The notes: generated by a model not told the origin, from the letters alone. Shown: positions 1-6,746, numbered from the stretch's first letter. The stretch: DNA of 13,241 nt from Sphingobacteriaceae bacterium (GCA_947460275.1 CANHHZ010000034.1:1-13241), one strand, 5' to 3'. Numbers and translations: made by a program.

Positions 1-326
1 AATTCTTGATGAAAAAACTTAGCTAACTCCAGGGTCAATGGCTTCTTTTTGTTGAGTAAAGAAGAAACATATCCTTTACTACCCATTTTGCCAACAAGGT
101 CTTTATTCTTCAATCCTAACTCATTCATTTTAACTTTAATGGCATCAATAGGATCTGGAAGTGGAATGGGATAGTTAGCATCTTCATATTGTTTAATTAA
201 TAAAAGTGCTACTTGTAGCTTTTCCCCTTGCGGGGTATTTGATTTAACCTTATGCTCAAACTGAACATCTACCCAATTAAGGTATTGCTCATACTGCTTT
301 TTAGTTTTAATTATTTTTAATTCCAT
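1..326 (-). CDS. higA: HigA-type antitoxin, helix-turn-helix protein (3' end outside window)
   Basis: Antitoxin partner of the adjacent HigB-like toxin. Members of this family bind and neutralise the toxin and repress their own operon through an HTH domain. The visible 108 residues start MELKIIKTKKQYEQYL. A linker around residues 50-60 (YPIPLPDPIDAIK) leads into a Cro/XRE-like HTH at about residues 62-108, with NELGLKNKDLVGKMGSKGYV and a following LNKKKPLTLELAKFF, the HigA/ImmA-associated arrangement seen in Bacteroidota. The ATG at 324-326 lies 4 nt after the toxin stop codon, so the two genes are almost certainly co-transcribed and probably translationally coupled. The frame is open to the left edge; about ten more residues would give the usual family length near 120. 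The family call rests on pattern recognition, not a search. Confidence 0.85.
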   Translation of the reverse strand, partial: MELKIIKTKKQYEQYLNWVDVQFEHKVKSNTPQGEKLQVALLLIKQYEDANYPIPLPDPIDAIKVKMNELGLKNKDLVGKMGSKGYVSSLLNKKKPLTLELAKFFHQE

Positions 327-330
327 ATGC

Positions 331-639
331 TTACTTTTTATATTGTATTGTTGTTAGATCAATTTTATCATATTCGATATGTGTTCCAAACCATTTGATC
401 TGTATCGCTTTGAACTCAAACACAATCCTTACAACTAGTCTATATTTATTACCCATTATATTAAATACAACTCTATCATCACTCACTAAACTTACATTTC
501 CATATACCTTTTTAAGCTCATTAAAACTTTTAAATTCCGATATAACTAATTCATGATACCATTCAAATAAAGCAATCCTTGCCATAGGATATTTCTTGGC
601 ATATTCAAGTAGCGTTCTTCTGGTGATAATATTAAACAC
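331..639 (-). CDS. higB: HigB-family type II toxin (RelE-like mRNA interferase)
   Basis: The 102-residue protein belongs to the HigB branch of the RelE superfamily, whose members cleave mRNA, often on the ribosome. Diagnostic features are a start resembling NIISRKTL (here NIITRRTLLEYAKKYP, residues 3-18), the strand motif VVFNIMGNKYRLVVRI at about 57-72, and the C-terminal WFGTHIEYDKID at about 83-94, which carries the conserved GTH.EYDKID block. The start codon is GTG at 637-639; this start aligns with family N-termini and no ATG lies in a sensible place. The toxin gene precedes the antitoxin gene, the order typical of higBA and the reverse of most type II systems. The protein is full length with no visible damage, so the pair may be active; activity is inferred. 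Confidence 0.88.
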   Translation of the reverse strand: MFNIITRRTLLEYAKKYPMARIALFEWYHELVISEFKSFNELKKVYGNVSLVSDDRVVFNIMGNKYRLVVRIVFEFKAIQIKWFGTHIEYDKIDLTTIQYKK

Positions 640-737
640 ACAGTAAAGGTAAATAGTTTACTAATAGAAAACTTTCTAAGTTCATTATTTTTTGAAAAAG
701 CTGCAATTTTGGTGCGAAAAAGGGGACAGCACTGGAC

Positions 738-768
738 AAGCCATCAGAAATAATGGCTTTCTTTTTGT
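738..768 (+). terminator. Hairpin with T-run, terminator-like, plus strand
   Basis: AAGCCAT (738-744) and ATGGCTT (753-759) form a perfect 7-bp stem with an 8-nt loop, followed by TCTTTTTGT on the plus strand. Read as plus-strand RNA it looks like an intrinsic terminator, but no plus-strand gene ends here. It sits just beyond the stop codon of the minus-strand DUF2306 gene, so it may act as a 3' end structure for that transcript. In that direction a T-rich tract follows only after a further spacer (about 719-726). Confidence 0.4.
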
Positions 769-771
769 CTA

Positions 772-1380
772 TCAGTGGGTTAGGATAGTTGCATCTTTTC
801 TTATTATGAAAAGGGCAATTAGCAAATTTGGAACCCAACAAATCCAAGCTAAATAGGGGTAAAATATTTCAAATGGGATACCACTTCCAAAACCAATACC
901 AAGTCCAATCCTTAAAGTAACAGCAGCAAACGTCAGTGCGAAGTTTATAACCATCCAATGATAGTGAGCAACAATCATTTTCCGTATAATAGATGAATAT
1001 GCTTTATACCCTGTAAAAATCCATAAAACAGCCAATAGTGCAAACCCTAAATGTGAAATAGTGCCTCCGAAAGAAAACTGAGCCATATATAAACCTGAAA
1101 TACCGCCTATCAAAATACAGAGCAAATAGACTTTACCTATCAACCTGTGTAAATGAGTTTTAGTCGTTCTAAATTTTTCATTGAACTGAAATGGTCCCAA
1201 TAATAATGCAATTAAAGATGGAAAGATATGAAAGTATATTCCAATAGGGTGTAACTTAAAATTTGCTTTCATAATTGGGTGAACTGCAACACCAAGTTCA
1301 AGAAAAGTATAAACAGAAAATGCATATAGACTAATAAAAACAGATCCAACTATAATTAAGGACTTATATATTTTATGCAT
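772..1380 (-). CDS. DUF2306 family multi-pass membrane protein
   Basis: An integral membrane protein of about 202 residues with six to seven hydrophobic helices. It matches the DUF2306 family (function unknown) through the HPIGIYFHIFPSLIALLLGP segment, the HLHRLIGKVYLL segment after the second helix, and a conserved AHYHWM motif later in the chain. Repeated histidines next to the membrane helices are a visible family trait; a role in cofactor or metal binding would be a guess. I chose the ATG at 1378-1380 (MHKIYKSL). A TTG at 1393-1395 would add five residues (MSKKN) and is a real alternative. The gene follows the Crp/Fnr-like regulator on the same strand with a gap of 24-39 bp, so the two are probably co-transcribed, and the regulator may control it. 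Confidence 0.8.
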   Translation of the reverse strand: MHKIYKSLIIVGSVFISLYAFSVYTFLELGVAVHPIMKANFKLHPIGIYFHIFPSLIALLLGPFQFNEKFRTTKTHLHRLIGKVYLLCILIGGISGLYMAQFSFGGTISHLGFALLAVLWIFTGYKAYSSIIRKMIVAHYHWMVINFALTFAAVTLRIGLGIGFGSGIPFEIFYPYLAWICWVPNLLIALFIIRKDATILTH

Positions 1381-1419
1381 ATTCTTTTTTGACAAAACTA
1401 TTATAAATAATATAAAATA

Positions 1420-2004
1420 CTATTGACTTAAGTTAAGATTTTTTCTTCCCCTAATTCTACTTAAACTTTCAGGGCTTATACCTAAAAGATTAGCCAAATA
1501 ACGCTGTGGTACTTCTTGAAATAAATCAGGTCTTTGAATAATAAATTTTTCTACTCTTTCCACGGGCTTATCGGATAATAAAGTCATTGCCATATCAATT
1601 GCGCGAAGCGCCACTTGTTCCGCCATCATACGACCCAAGGATTCAATATTTTTATAGTTGTTATAAAGCTCCAATAATTCCTTTTTTTTAATGATAAACA
1701 ATTCTACATTTTTCAAAATTTGAAAATTATAGTTTGAAGGAGTACTTTGTGTGAAACTTTTAAAGTCTGTAATGAAAGCGTTTTTTAATGTTATATCACA
1801 GGTAATTTCTTTGCCATCCTTTAGATGATAGTGTCTTATAACTCCTGAATTTACAAATGCAATAAAATCACACACCTTGCCTTCTTTTAAAAGGAATCCG
1901 TTTCGTTTGATTGTAATATGTTTAAAATTTAACTCTATTGCCTCCTTGTCTATAGTAGAAAGTGGAATAAAACTTGAACAATAACTGATTAGATTTTCAT
2001 ACAT
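1420..2004 (-). CDS. Crp/Fnr family transcriptional regulator
   Basis: A 194-residue one-component regulator. Residues about 10-115 form a cyclic-nucleotide-binding-like beta roll (LLKEGKVCDFIAFVNSGVIR, then DGKEITCDITL). A long dimerisation helix spans about 115-142 (ESLGRMMAEQVALRAIDMAM). The C-terminal winged HTH covers about 160-188, with PQRYLANLLGISPESLSRIR as the recognition unit typical of Bacteroidota Crp/Fnr proteins. The phosphate-binding motif of true CRP (GE...R.A) is not visible, so cAMP binding is unlikely. The three cysteines (9, 45, 69) do not form the N-terminal Fnr iron-sulfur cluster pattern. The ligand is therefore unknown. It is encoded divergently from the SRPBCC-like/DUF3703 pair across 159 bp and upstream of the DUF2306 gene; it could control both transcripts. 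Confidence 0.9.
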   Translation of the reverse strand: MYENLISYCSSFIPLSTIDKEAIELNFKHITIKRNGFLLKEGKVCDFIAFVNSGVIRHYHLKDGKEITCDITLKNAFITDFKSFTQSTPSNYNFQILKNVELFIIKKKELLELYNNYKNIESLGRMMAEQVALRAIDMAMTLLSDKPVERVEKFIIQRPDLFQEVPQRYLANLLGISPESLSRIRGRKNLNLSQ

Positions 2005-2163
2005 ATTTTCAAATTTACAATTATCGAGTGAAGGCCATTACTTCGACTTCCTGCAATTCGACACAAAGTTTAAGATTTTTCGTTTTTGGGAAAGAAATAT
2101 CACCTTCTGTCAAGTTGAAGTTAACTAATGAAAAAACTTCTTGTTTTTTTTTAATTTTAGGCA

Positions 2164-2709
2164 ATGAATTCAAACTCTCAAAAATTGAAGCCAGTTGCTA
2201 AAGTTGAGTCTGTCACCATTGGTTATAATGGCAGTAAGGTTAAAGCAAAAAAACTAACAGTCTATTCTGAGATTCTAATGGGGATTGATGCTGCTTGGAA
2301 CAATGTTAAAACCCCGGCCCTATTAAAGTTTGTGGCAAAGGGTATGATAAAATTCAAATTTGTGGATGGGGATTTCCCAAAACAATGGGAAGTTGGACAA
2401 ACCTATGGGTTTAAGACCCTTGTATTCGACATTATTCCTTTTGGAGGGATTCACTATCTCTTTGTTGACAAAATTGACGATGGTAATTATATGCTATCTA
2501 CTAAGGAATGGGATAGTGGAGCAAAAGTTTGGAATCATAATATAGTGATGAGAGATTTAGGTGATGGCAAAATCTATTACGAAGATTCAATTACGATTTA
2601 CGGGGGTATATTGACTGGATTTATTACCACCTTCGCCAAGAAATTTTATAAACACAGACAAAAACGTTGGCAACTTGTAGCATCAAAGAATCTTAAGTTT
2701 TGGGAATAA
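2164..2709 (+). CDS. SRPBCC (START-like) fold protein, probable
   Basis: A 181-residue soluble protein with no signal peptide or membrane segment. The opening strand followed by AAWNNVKTPALLKFVAKGMI (about residues 43-62) resembles the first strand plus short helices of SRPBCC/polyketide-cyclase-like proteins. So do the alternating strands GGIHYLFVDKID, WNHNIVMRDLGDGKIYYED and the C-terminal helix ending FYKHRQKRWQLV. Such domains hold hydrophobic ligands in a deep cavity, but I cannot tell which ligand. The ATG at 2164 follows a T-rich leader without a clear Shine-Dalgarno. It lies 27 bp before the DUF3703 gene, probably in one transcript, and is divergent from the Crp/Fnr-like gene. The fold assignment is from sequence pattern only; a profile search would be needed to confirm it. 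Confidence 0.65.
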   Translation: MNSNSQKLKPVAKVESVTIGYNGSKVKAKKLTVYSEILMGIDAAWNNVKTPALLKFVAKGMIKFKFVDGDFPKQWEVGQTYGFKTLVFDIIPFGGIHYLFVDKIDDGNYMLSTKEWDSGAKVWNHNIVMRDLGDGKIYYEDSITIYGGILTGFITTFAKKFYKHRQKRWQLVASKNLKFWE

Positions 2710-2736
2710 TTAATTATAAATTTTCAATAAACATAA

Positions 2737-3102
2737 ATGAAAATACATACAACAATGCCTGATAAGCTAACCCCCTTTTTTCTTAATGAGTTAGAAATTG
2801 CGGGTAGATATTTTAAAGTGCACGATTTCAGGTCAAGTTGGTATCATCTTGAGCGTGCCCATATTCTTGGCCAACCATATCCATTTCATCATACATTGGT
2901 TCATTGGAAAATGTTATGCTTTGGCATCAAAATAAAAGACATGAGAGAAATCTTTGGTCAAATTCCCCGCTTATTGGTGGGTGGTGTTAAATCTTTTGTT
3001 GGAGAAATACCTGTTGGCAATACTGGCGGCGCAAATGTGCCTCCACTTCAAAGCATGGAGATACCTTTCGACTTGAAAAGAATTATGGAGGAGCATAAGT
3101 AA
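2737..3102 (+). CDS. DUF3703 family protein
   Basis: A 121-residue protein of the DUF3703 family, whose biochemical role is not established. Family marks visible here are HLERAHILGQ (37-46), the histidine-rich PFHHTLVHWKML (49-60), the GQIPRLLVGGV segment after DMREIFGQ (68-75), and PVGNTGGANV (92-101). No signal peptide or membrane helix is seen. An internal ATG six codons in (MPDKLTPFF) is an alternative start. It is the second gene of a probable two-gene unit with the SRPBCC-like protein; the pairing beside a Crp/Fnr regulator suggests a conditional, possibly stress-linked, role, which is inference. A hairpin terminator lies about 110 bp downstream. Confidence 0.82.
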   Translation: MKIHTTMPDKLTPFFLNELEIAGRYFKVHDFRSSWYHLERAHILGQPYPFHHTLVHWKMLCFGIKIKDMREIFGQIPRLLVGGVKSFVGEIPVGNTGGANVPPLQSMEIPFDLKRIMEEHK

Positions 3103-3215
3103 TTCACAATACTACCTCCTGCAATTTTACCCCAAGTTTAACCCTTTAGTTTCCTGATAGTCACAAACTCAATCATAGCATTAAACTTGCAGCTTCTGTC
3201 AATATGTGGACCAAC

Positions 3216-3247
3216 CCTTACCAAGCGTGGTAAGGATTTGTTGTTTT
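3216..3247 (+). terminator. Intrinsic terminator after DUF3703 gene
   Basis: CCTTACCA (3216-3223), loop AGCG, TGGTAAGG (3228-3235) form a perfect 8-bp stem with a tetraloop, followed by ATTTGTTGTTTT. It probably ends the 2164-3102 transcript, although it lies 113 bp past the stop codon. The stem core CCTTACCA/TGGTAAGG recurs in the terminator at 6768-6804. Confidence 0.65.
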
Positions 3248-3257
3248 ATAGGTTTTG

Positions 3258-3287
3258 TTGTAAAAGTTTAATAATATATTATTTTTG
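3258..3287 (+). promoter_or_regulatory. Predicted promoter for the thioredoxin-like gene
   Basis: TATTTTTG at 3280-3287 matches the Bacteroidota -7 consensus TAnnTTTG. A TTG at 3258-3260 lies 19 nt upstream, a usual -33 spacing. Transcription would start near 3293, leaving a short leader of about 12 nt before the ATG at 3305. Confidence 0.5.
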
Positions 3288-3304
3288 ACATATAATAGCA
3301 AAAA

Positions 3305-3829
3305 ATGAAATACTTAAAAATTGTTACCCTTCTTGTTTTATGCACCCTAAAACTTCAAGCTCAAAAGGTTCAAAACTTTACCCTTCATTCTGCAACCGAC
3401 AAAAGTGGTTTCACTTTGAGCAAGTCGAAAGGTAAGTTTGTAGCACTTCATTTTTTATTAAAAACAGAGTGTCCGTATTGTATAAAACATACCAACAACT
3501 ATTTTGAAAAAGCCGGCGCATTACCAAATGTTATACAGGTGTTTATTAAGCCAGATGATGAGAAAGATATTAAGGCATGGGCCAATAAATTAGCAGGGAA
3601 TGATGCTGCAAAATTTCCTATTTATCAAGATGTGAATGCCCAAATTGCAGATCAATTTAAAATCCCTTCTGGTTATGCTTTTCATGGCCAAATAGTTCAC
3701 TATCCTGCATTAATTTTACTAAACGAAAAAGGTGAAGAAGTGTTTAGATATATTGGTAAGAATAATTCGGATAGATATTCATTTGAAAATTTAAAAGCAA
3801 AAGTTCAAGAAATCACTCAAAAGGAATAA
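3305..3829 (+). CDS. Exported thioredoxin-fold (redoxin) protein with CPYC motif
   Basis: A 174-residue protein with an N-terminal signal peptide (hydrophobic ITLLVLCTL-like core, probable cleavage after LQA at residue 19), so it acts in the periplasm. The mature part is a redoxin/AhpC-TSA-like thioredoxin fold. The strand FVALHFLL precedes TECPYC with cysteines 56 and 59, and a cis-proline-like HYPALILL (Pro 134) comes before LNEKGEEVFRY. Two cysteines in CxxC spacing point to thiol-disulfide exchange rather than a classical peroxiredoxin, whose PxxxTxxC motif is not seen. The middle segment PSGYAFHGQIVHYP is unusual compared with standard TlpA/ResA proteins. It stands alone between a terminator-like hairpin upstream and a convergent gene downstream. 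Substrates are unknown. Confidence 0.8.
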   Translation: MKYLKIVTLLVLCTLKLQAQKVQNFTLHSATDKSGFTLSKSKGKFVALHFLLKTECPYCIKHTNNYFEKAGALPNVIQVFIKPDDEKDIKAWANKLAGNDAAKFPIYQDVNAQIADQFKIPSGYAFHGQIVHYPALILLNEKGEEVFRYIGKNNSDRYSFENLKAKVQEITQKE

Positions 3830-3920
3830 AAACTACCTATTTATCAAGGGGTAAAAATTATTCATGGCCAATCAATTATACGATTAAAAGCTGGAGAGTT
3901 ACAGGATTTTTGAATAGATT

Positions 3921-4763
3921 TTAATTGCCGTATTTAAGGACGGTACCTCTACCATCACAAGTTGGACAACTGATTTCACCTGTGCCATTGCAATGCGTAC
4001 AAGGGATTTGCATGTTCCCCCTACATCTTCTGCAGATTTCACTACCTCCACCTGTTCCGTTACATTGGTAACAATTTACAAGAATTCTACCGTTACATTT
4101 TGGACAAGTGTATTTTTGAGATTTGTCTCCACTACAGGTTGGACAAATAACTTTTCTAGCGGTTTTTGCCCTTGCCTTTAATTCCTCAGGGGAAGTGGCA
4201 TTGCCAGCCATTTCGGCACCAAAAATTATCTTATAGGCCTCGTTTTTAGAAATGACACTATTTTCATCTTTAGGATTTTCCTGTGAAGATGTCTCCTCAG
4301 GAATTTCAGTTATATCATCCATAGGGGCACCATCTGTATGAGATGTGATTTCCTCTGATGTATTTTGGGTTTCCTTTTTTACAGGATTTTCAATCTTATT
4401 TTTAGGCTCTTCCTTTAGAAAAGAACTGATCCCATAAATTGCAAGTACAATCAAAACCAATTTGAATAACGTAGAAAAAAAAGATGATTCTTTCTTTTCG
4501 GACTTTATTTTTGTAGGTGCTTCAACCTTTACAAAATCGGTATTCTTCTCATTTTGTATGACTTGTCTTTGTGATTTAAAATTTTCAATATTATTCCAGC
4601 TTACACCGTAATCAAACGAATAGTATATCTCAAACTTTTTACTTTCAAATCCTTTTTTAAAACATTCATTATAACTTGCTTGACAAGTATTTACAAAGTC
4701 GTTTTTTGAATCAAACTCATCAGTGCTTGATTTTGATTTAAGAAGGAATTTTTTCTTACTCAC
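3921..4763 (-). CDS. Membrane-anchored protein with DnaJ-like zinc-finger (CxxC) array
   Basis: A 280-residue protein. Residues 1-90 are basic and polar and contain YYSFDYGVSWNNI. One transmembrane helix spans about 96-115 (TLFKLVLIVLAIYGISSFL). An acidic, Ser/Thr-rich linker covers 118-172. The C-terminal domain (about 205-272) carries six CxxC pairs at 207/210, 220/223, 231/234, 244/247, 255/258 and 266/269. Several have the CxxCxGxG form (CYQCNGTG, CTHCNGTG, CPTCDGRG) of the DnaJ central zinc-finger. DnaJ has four such repeats; six could bind about three zinc ions. No J domain is present. The start is GTG at 4761-4763, overlapping the upstream stop codon by 8 bp, so translation is probably coupled. 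A role in protein folding or assembly at the membrane is inference. Confidence 0.8.
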   Translation of the reverse strand: MSKKKFLLKSKSSTDEFDSKNDFVNTCQASYNECFKKGFESKKFEIYYSFDYGVSWNNIENFKSQRQVIQNEKNTDFVKVEAPTKIKSEKKESSFFSTLFKLVLIVLAIYGISSFLKEEPKNKIENPVKKETQNTSEEITSHTDGAPMDDITEIPEETSSQENPKDENSVISKNEAYKIIFGAEMAGNATSPEELKARAKTARKVICPTCSGDKSQKYTCPKCNGRILVNCYQCNGTGGGSEICRRCRGNMQIPCTHCNGTGEISCPTCDGRGTVLKYGN

Positions 4764-4977
4764 TTTCTGTTGCTTTGGGCTTTATAAACAATTTATAGGG
4801 TAACCATCCAATAAAAAACTCAATTACTATGAACGAAAGAATAAATCCAATAAATTCTCCAGCTCCCAAAAAACCGTTTGCAAAGCCGGCAATTTGTCCA
4901 GCAATTGGTGTCAATATGAACAATACAAACAGTAAGAATATGTTTAAAATAATAAAAATTGATAATTTTTTTTTCAT
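4756..4977 (-). CDS. Small two-helix membrane protein, unrecognised
   Basis: A 73-residue hydrophobic protein starting MKKKLSIFIILNIF. Predicted helices lie at about 5-25 and 42-62, separated by a glycine-rich stretch (GFANGFLGAGEF), with a charged tail ending KATESE. I do not recognise a family. It sits 1 nt after the preceding small membrane gene and overlaps the zinc-finger gene by 8 bp, so the three form one operon. The overlap and clean codon structure support it as a real gene; the shared operon suggests the proteins act in one membrane complex, which is inference. Confidence 0.7.
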   Translation of the reverse strand: MKKKLSIFIILNIFLLFVLFILTPIAGQIAGFANGFLGAGEFIGFILSFIVIEFFIGWLPYKLFIKPKATESE

Positions 4978-4978
4978 G

Positions 4979-5203
4979 TTACTTCTTTTTAAAATATTTA
5001 TTAATCAATACCAAACCCAATACCAAATACAACACCGAAGCTACTATAATTCCAGTCGGCATGTTATTTGAGTTATTCATATGGTTTGCCAAACTTTCAA
5101 CTGAGTCGGAGTGTTTTCCGAAATCAGAAAAATTATCCAACAATAAATAATTTACAATTAACCAAAGAGCAACGTGTCCAATAATAATTTTTCTTTTCAT
5201 CAT
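4979..5203 (-). CDS. Small two-helix membrane protein, unrecognised
   Basis: A 74-residue protein with helices at about 5-22 (KIIIGHVALWLIVNYLLL) and 49-68 (PTGIIVASVLYLVLGLVLI). The polar loop between them is rich in Ser, Asn and His and is long for so small a protein; the chain ends in a lysine cluster (KYFKKK). Two consecutive ATG codons occur at the start (5203 and 5200); either may be used. It is the first gene of the three-gene unit running to 3921, so the promoter should lie in 5204-5573. No family was recognised. Its neighbour is similar in size and architecture but not obviously in sequence. Confidence 0.65.
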   Translation of the reverse strand: MMKRKIIIGHVALWLIVNYLLLDNFSDFGKHSDSVESLANHMNNSNNMPTGIIVASVLYLVLGLVLINKYFKKK

Positions 5204-5334
5204 TAAAATTTAAAGTGTTTTTAAATAAATAATAAGAGGCACAATCAACTCCCGTTTTTTTTGTGTTTCTTACTATAAAAGCTAAAGTAAAGCATATCAC
5301 CTTGTAATTATTCATAAAATCGTGTGAATTGCGG

Positions 5335-5354
5335 TTTGTCACGCTTTGTCACGC
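5335..5354. repeat. Tandem 10-bp direct repeat
   Basis: TTTGTCACGC is present twice head to tail with no spacer, 5335-5344 and 5345-5354. Exact decamers one helical turn apart in a divergent regulatory region could be a binding site for a dimeric regulator. It may also be a chance duplication. Confidence 0.6.
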
Positions 5355-5552
5355 AAAAATGAGCTGGTTAGTCGTCTTTTTAAATGATGATGAGCTAAAG
5401 TTCAGGAGATGACAAAAAAGCAATAAAATTTCGAATGCCAGATTTTTTTACACATTAGTTATTCATCCGCTAATAATATGTTCCTATTTTCCTAATTGGA
5501 ACAAAGAAGCGCTATTCAATTTTCCTTAATCGTTAGCTAAAGCATATTTTGC

Positions 5553-5571
5553 AGCTATAAAATATATAGCT
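5553..5571 (+). promoter_or_regulatory. Inverted repeat at the ribosome-binding region of the DUF1624 gene
   Basis: AGCTATA (5553-5559) and TATAGCT (5565-5571) form a perfect 7-bp stem with a 5-nt AT loop, ending 2 nt before the ATG at 5574. In RNA it would cover the ribosome docking region; in DNA it could be an operator. The stem is AT-rich, so its stability is modest. Confidence 0.35.
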
Positions 5572-5573
5572 AA

Positions 5574-6746
5574 ATGACAGCAATTAATAAACCCAGAATA
5601 GAGTCTATCGACTTGTTAAAAGGAATAGTAATGGTGGTAATGGCCTTAGACCATGTGAGAGACTATTTCCATTACTCGGCCTTTATATTTGATCCAACCG
5701 ATCCTACACAAACCACTTTACCTTTGTTTTTTACCAGATGGATTACCCATTTTTGCGCCCCTATTTTTAGTTTTTTAGCCGGTGTTTCGGCATTTATGGT
5801 GGGTAAAAGAAAAACCAAACAAGAATTGTCACTTTTTTTGTTAAAAAGAGGTCTTTGGTTGATTTTTTTGGAGCTGACGATCATTGGATTTGCCTGGTTT
5901 TTTGATATTCATTTTGGAACTTTTGCCTTAGTAGTCATTTGGTCATTGGGGGTAAGTATGCTCTTTTTAGCAGGCTTGTTGTTTTTGCCTAGGGGATACA
6001 TTTTGTGGATAAGCTTAATTATTATTGGGGGGCATAATTTGTTCGATTCGGTACATATTCCGGGCAGCTTGATATGGTCCATATTACACGATCCCGGAAT
6101 GTTTCAAATTAATCAAACTACCCTATTAGAGGTTGGTTATCCTATCATTCCATGGGTTGCAGTAATGTCGTTGGGTTATTACTTTGGTTCTTTTTATGAT
6201 AAGGATTATGATGCCAGTAACCGTAAAAAAATATTTAATAGGATAGGCCTAGCAGCGCTCTGTCTTTTTGCAGTATTACGATACACCAATTTTTATGGCG
6301 ATGCCAAACAGTTTAAACATTTTGGAACTTGGTCTAAAGATTTAATGTCATTTTTAGATCCCAATAAATATCCACCTTCTTTGTTGTATTTGTTAATGAC
6401 ATTAGGCGTTGCTTTTATCTTACTTGCCAATATCGAAAAATTAAAAGGCAAAGCGGTCGATTTCTTCTGTACTTTTGGTAGAGTTCCCTTCTTTTACTAC
6501 ATCATCCACATTTTTTTAATTCACTTTACGGCCATGCTTTTTGCACAATTTAGTGGTTTTGGGTGGACTAAGATGCTATTGCCCACTTGGATTACCTTTG
6601 CGCCAGGCTTAAAAGGTTATGGTTTTAGTCTTTGGCTAGTGTATGCGGTTTGGGTAGCCATCATTTTATTGCTTTATCCGGCATGCTTAAAATACGACAA
6701 GTATAAAAAGGCGCATAAAGAAAAATGGTGGTTAAGTTATTTGTAG
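5574..6746 (+). CDS. DUF1624 / heparan-alpha-glucosaminide N-acetyltransferase-like membrane protein
   Basis: A 390-residue integral membrane protein with about ten helices. The N-terminal signature RIESIDLLKGIVMVVMALDH (8-27) followed by VRDYFH is the hallmark of the DUF1624/HGSNAT catalytic-like family, here with D26-H27. Other family features are FFTRWITHFCAPIFSFLAG (53-71), WSLGVSMLFLAG in the middle, PIIPWVAVMSLGYYFG, and the late GRVPFFYYIIHIFLIH. Characterised members such as human HGSNAT transfer acetyl groups from cytosolic acetyl-CoA across a membrane to sugars; bacterial members are mostly uncharacterised, so the substrate here is unknown. The length is normal for the bacterial family. 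It is a single-gene unit ending at a strong terminator. Confidence 0.87.
   Translation: MTAINKPRIESIDLLKGIVMVVMALDHVRDYFHYSAFIFDPTDPTQTTLPLFFTRWITHFCAPIFSFLAGVSAFMVGKRKTKQELSLFLLKRGLWLIFLELTIIGFAWFFDIHFGTFALVVIWSLGVSMLFLAGLLFLPRGYILWISLIIIGGHNLFDSVHIPGSLIWSILHDPGMFQINQTTLLEVGYPIIPWVAVMSLGYYFGSFYDKDYDASNRKKIFNRIGLAALCLFAVLRYTNFYGDAKQFKHFGTWSKDLMSFLDPNKYPPSLLYLLMTLGVAFILLANIEKLKGKAVDFFCTFGRVPFFYYIIHIFLIHFTAMLFAQFSGFGWTKMLLPTWITFAPGLKGYGFSLWLVYAVWVAIILLLYPACLKYDKYKKAHKEKWWLSYL

Larger units (their letters stand above)
5204..5573. other. 370-bp divergent intergenic region
   Basis: No convincing gene lies here. The region separates the minus-strand zinc-finger operon from the plus-strand DUF1624 gene and must carry both promoters. 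I find no clean TAnnTTTG box. Visible structure includes a tandem 10-bp repeat at 5335-5354, a GTTCC...GGAAC pair at about 5479-5501, and an inverted repeat touching the DUF1624 start codon at 5553-5571. An open frame on the minus strand at 5133-5342 overlaps the first membrane gene and looks spurious. Confidence 0.6.

Noticed and set aside
632..847. Minus-strand open frame of about 71 codons
   Set aside because: It overlaps the end of the DUF2306 gene and the start of higB, and runs through the hairpin at 738-768. The translation has no domain-like character; treated as non-coding.
1420..2004. Fnr-type oxygen sensor with an iron-sulfur cluster
   Set aside because: Cysteines are at 9, 45 and 69, not in the N-terminal cluster spacing of Fnr; only the broader Crp/Fnr family is supported.
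2010..2017. TAAATTTG on the minus strand as the -7 box of the Crp/Fnr gene
   Set aside because: It matches TAnnTTTG but would place the start of transcription on or after the ATG at 2004, and no -33 TTG is found.
3305..3829. Classical peroxiredoxin
   Set aside because: The PxxxTxxC peroxidatic motif is not visible; the CPYC pair favours a thiol-disulfide thioredoxin-fold protein.
3921..4763. True DnaJ co-chaperone
   Set aside because: No J domain or HPD motif is present. Only the cysteine repeats resemble DnaJ, and the protein has a membrane helix instead.
5133..5342. Minus-strand open frame of about 69 codons
   Set aside because: It overlaps the start of the first small membrane gene in another frame and lacks a plausible start context; judged spurious.
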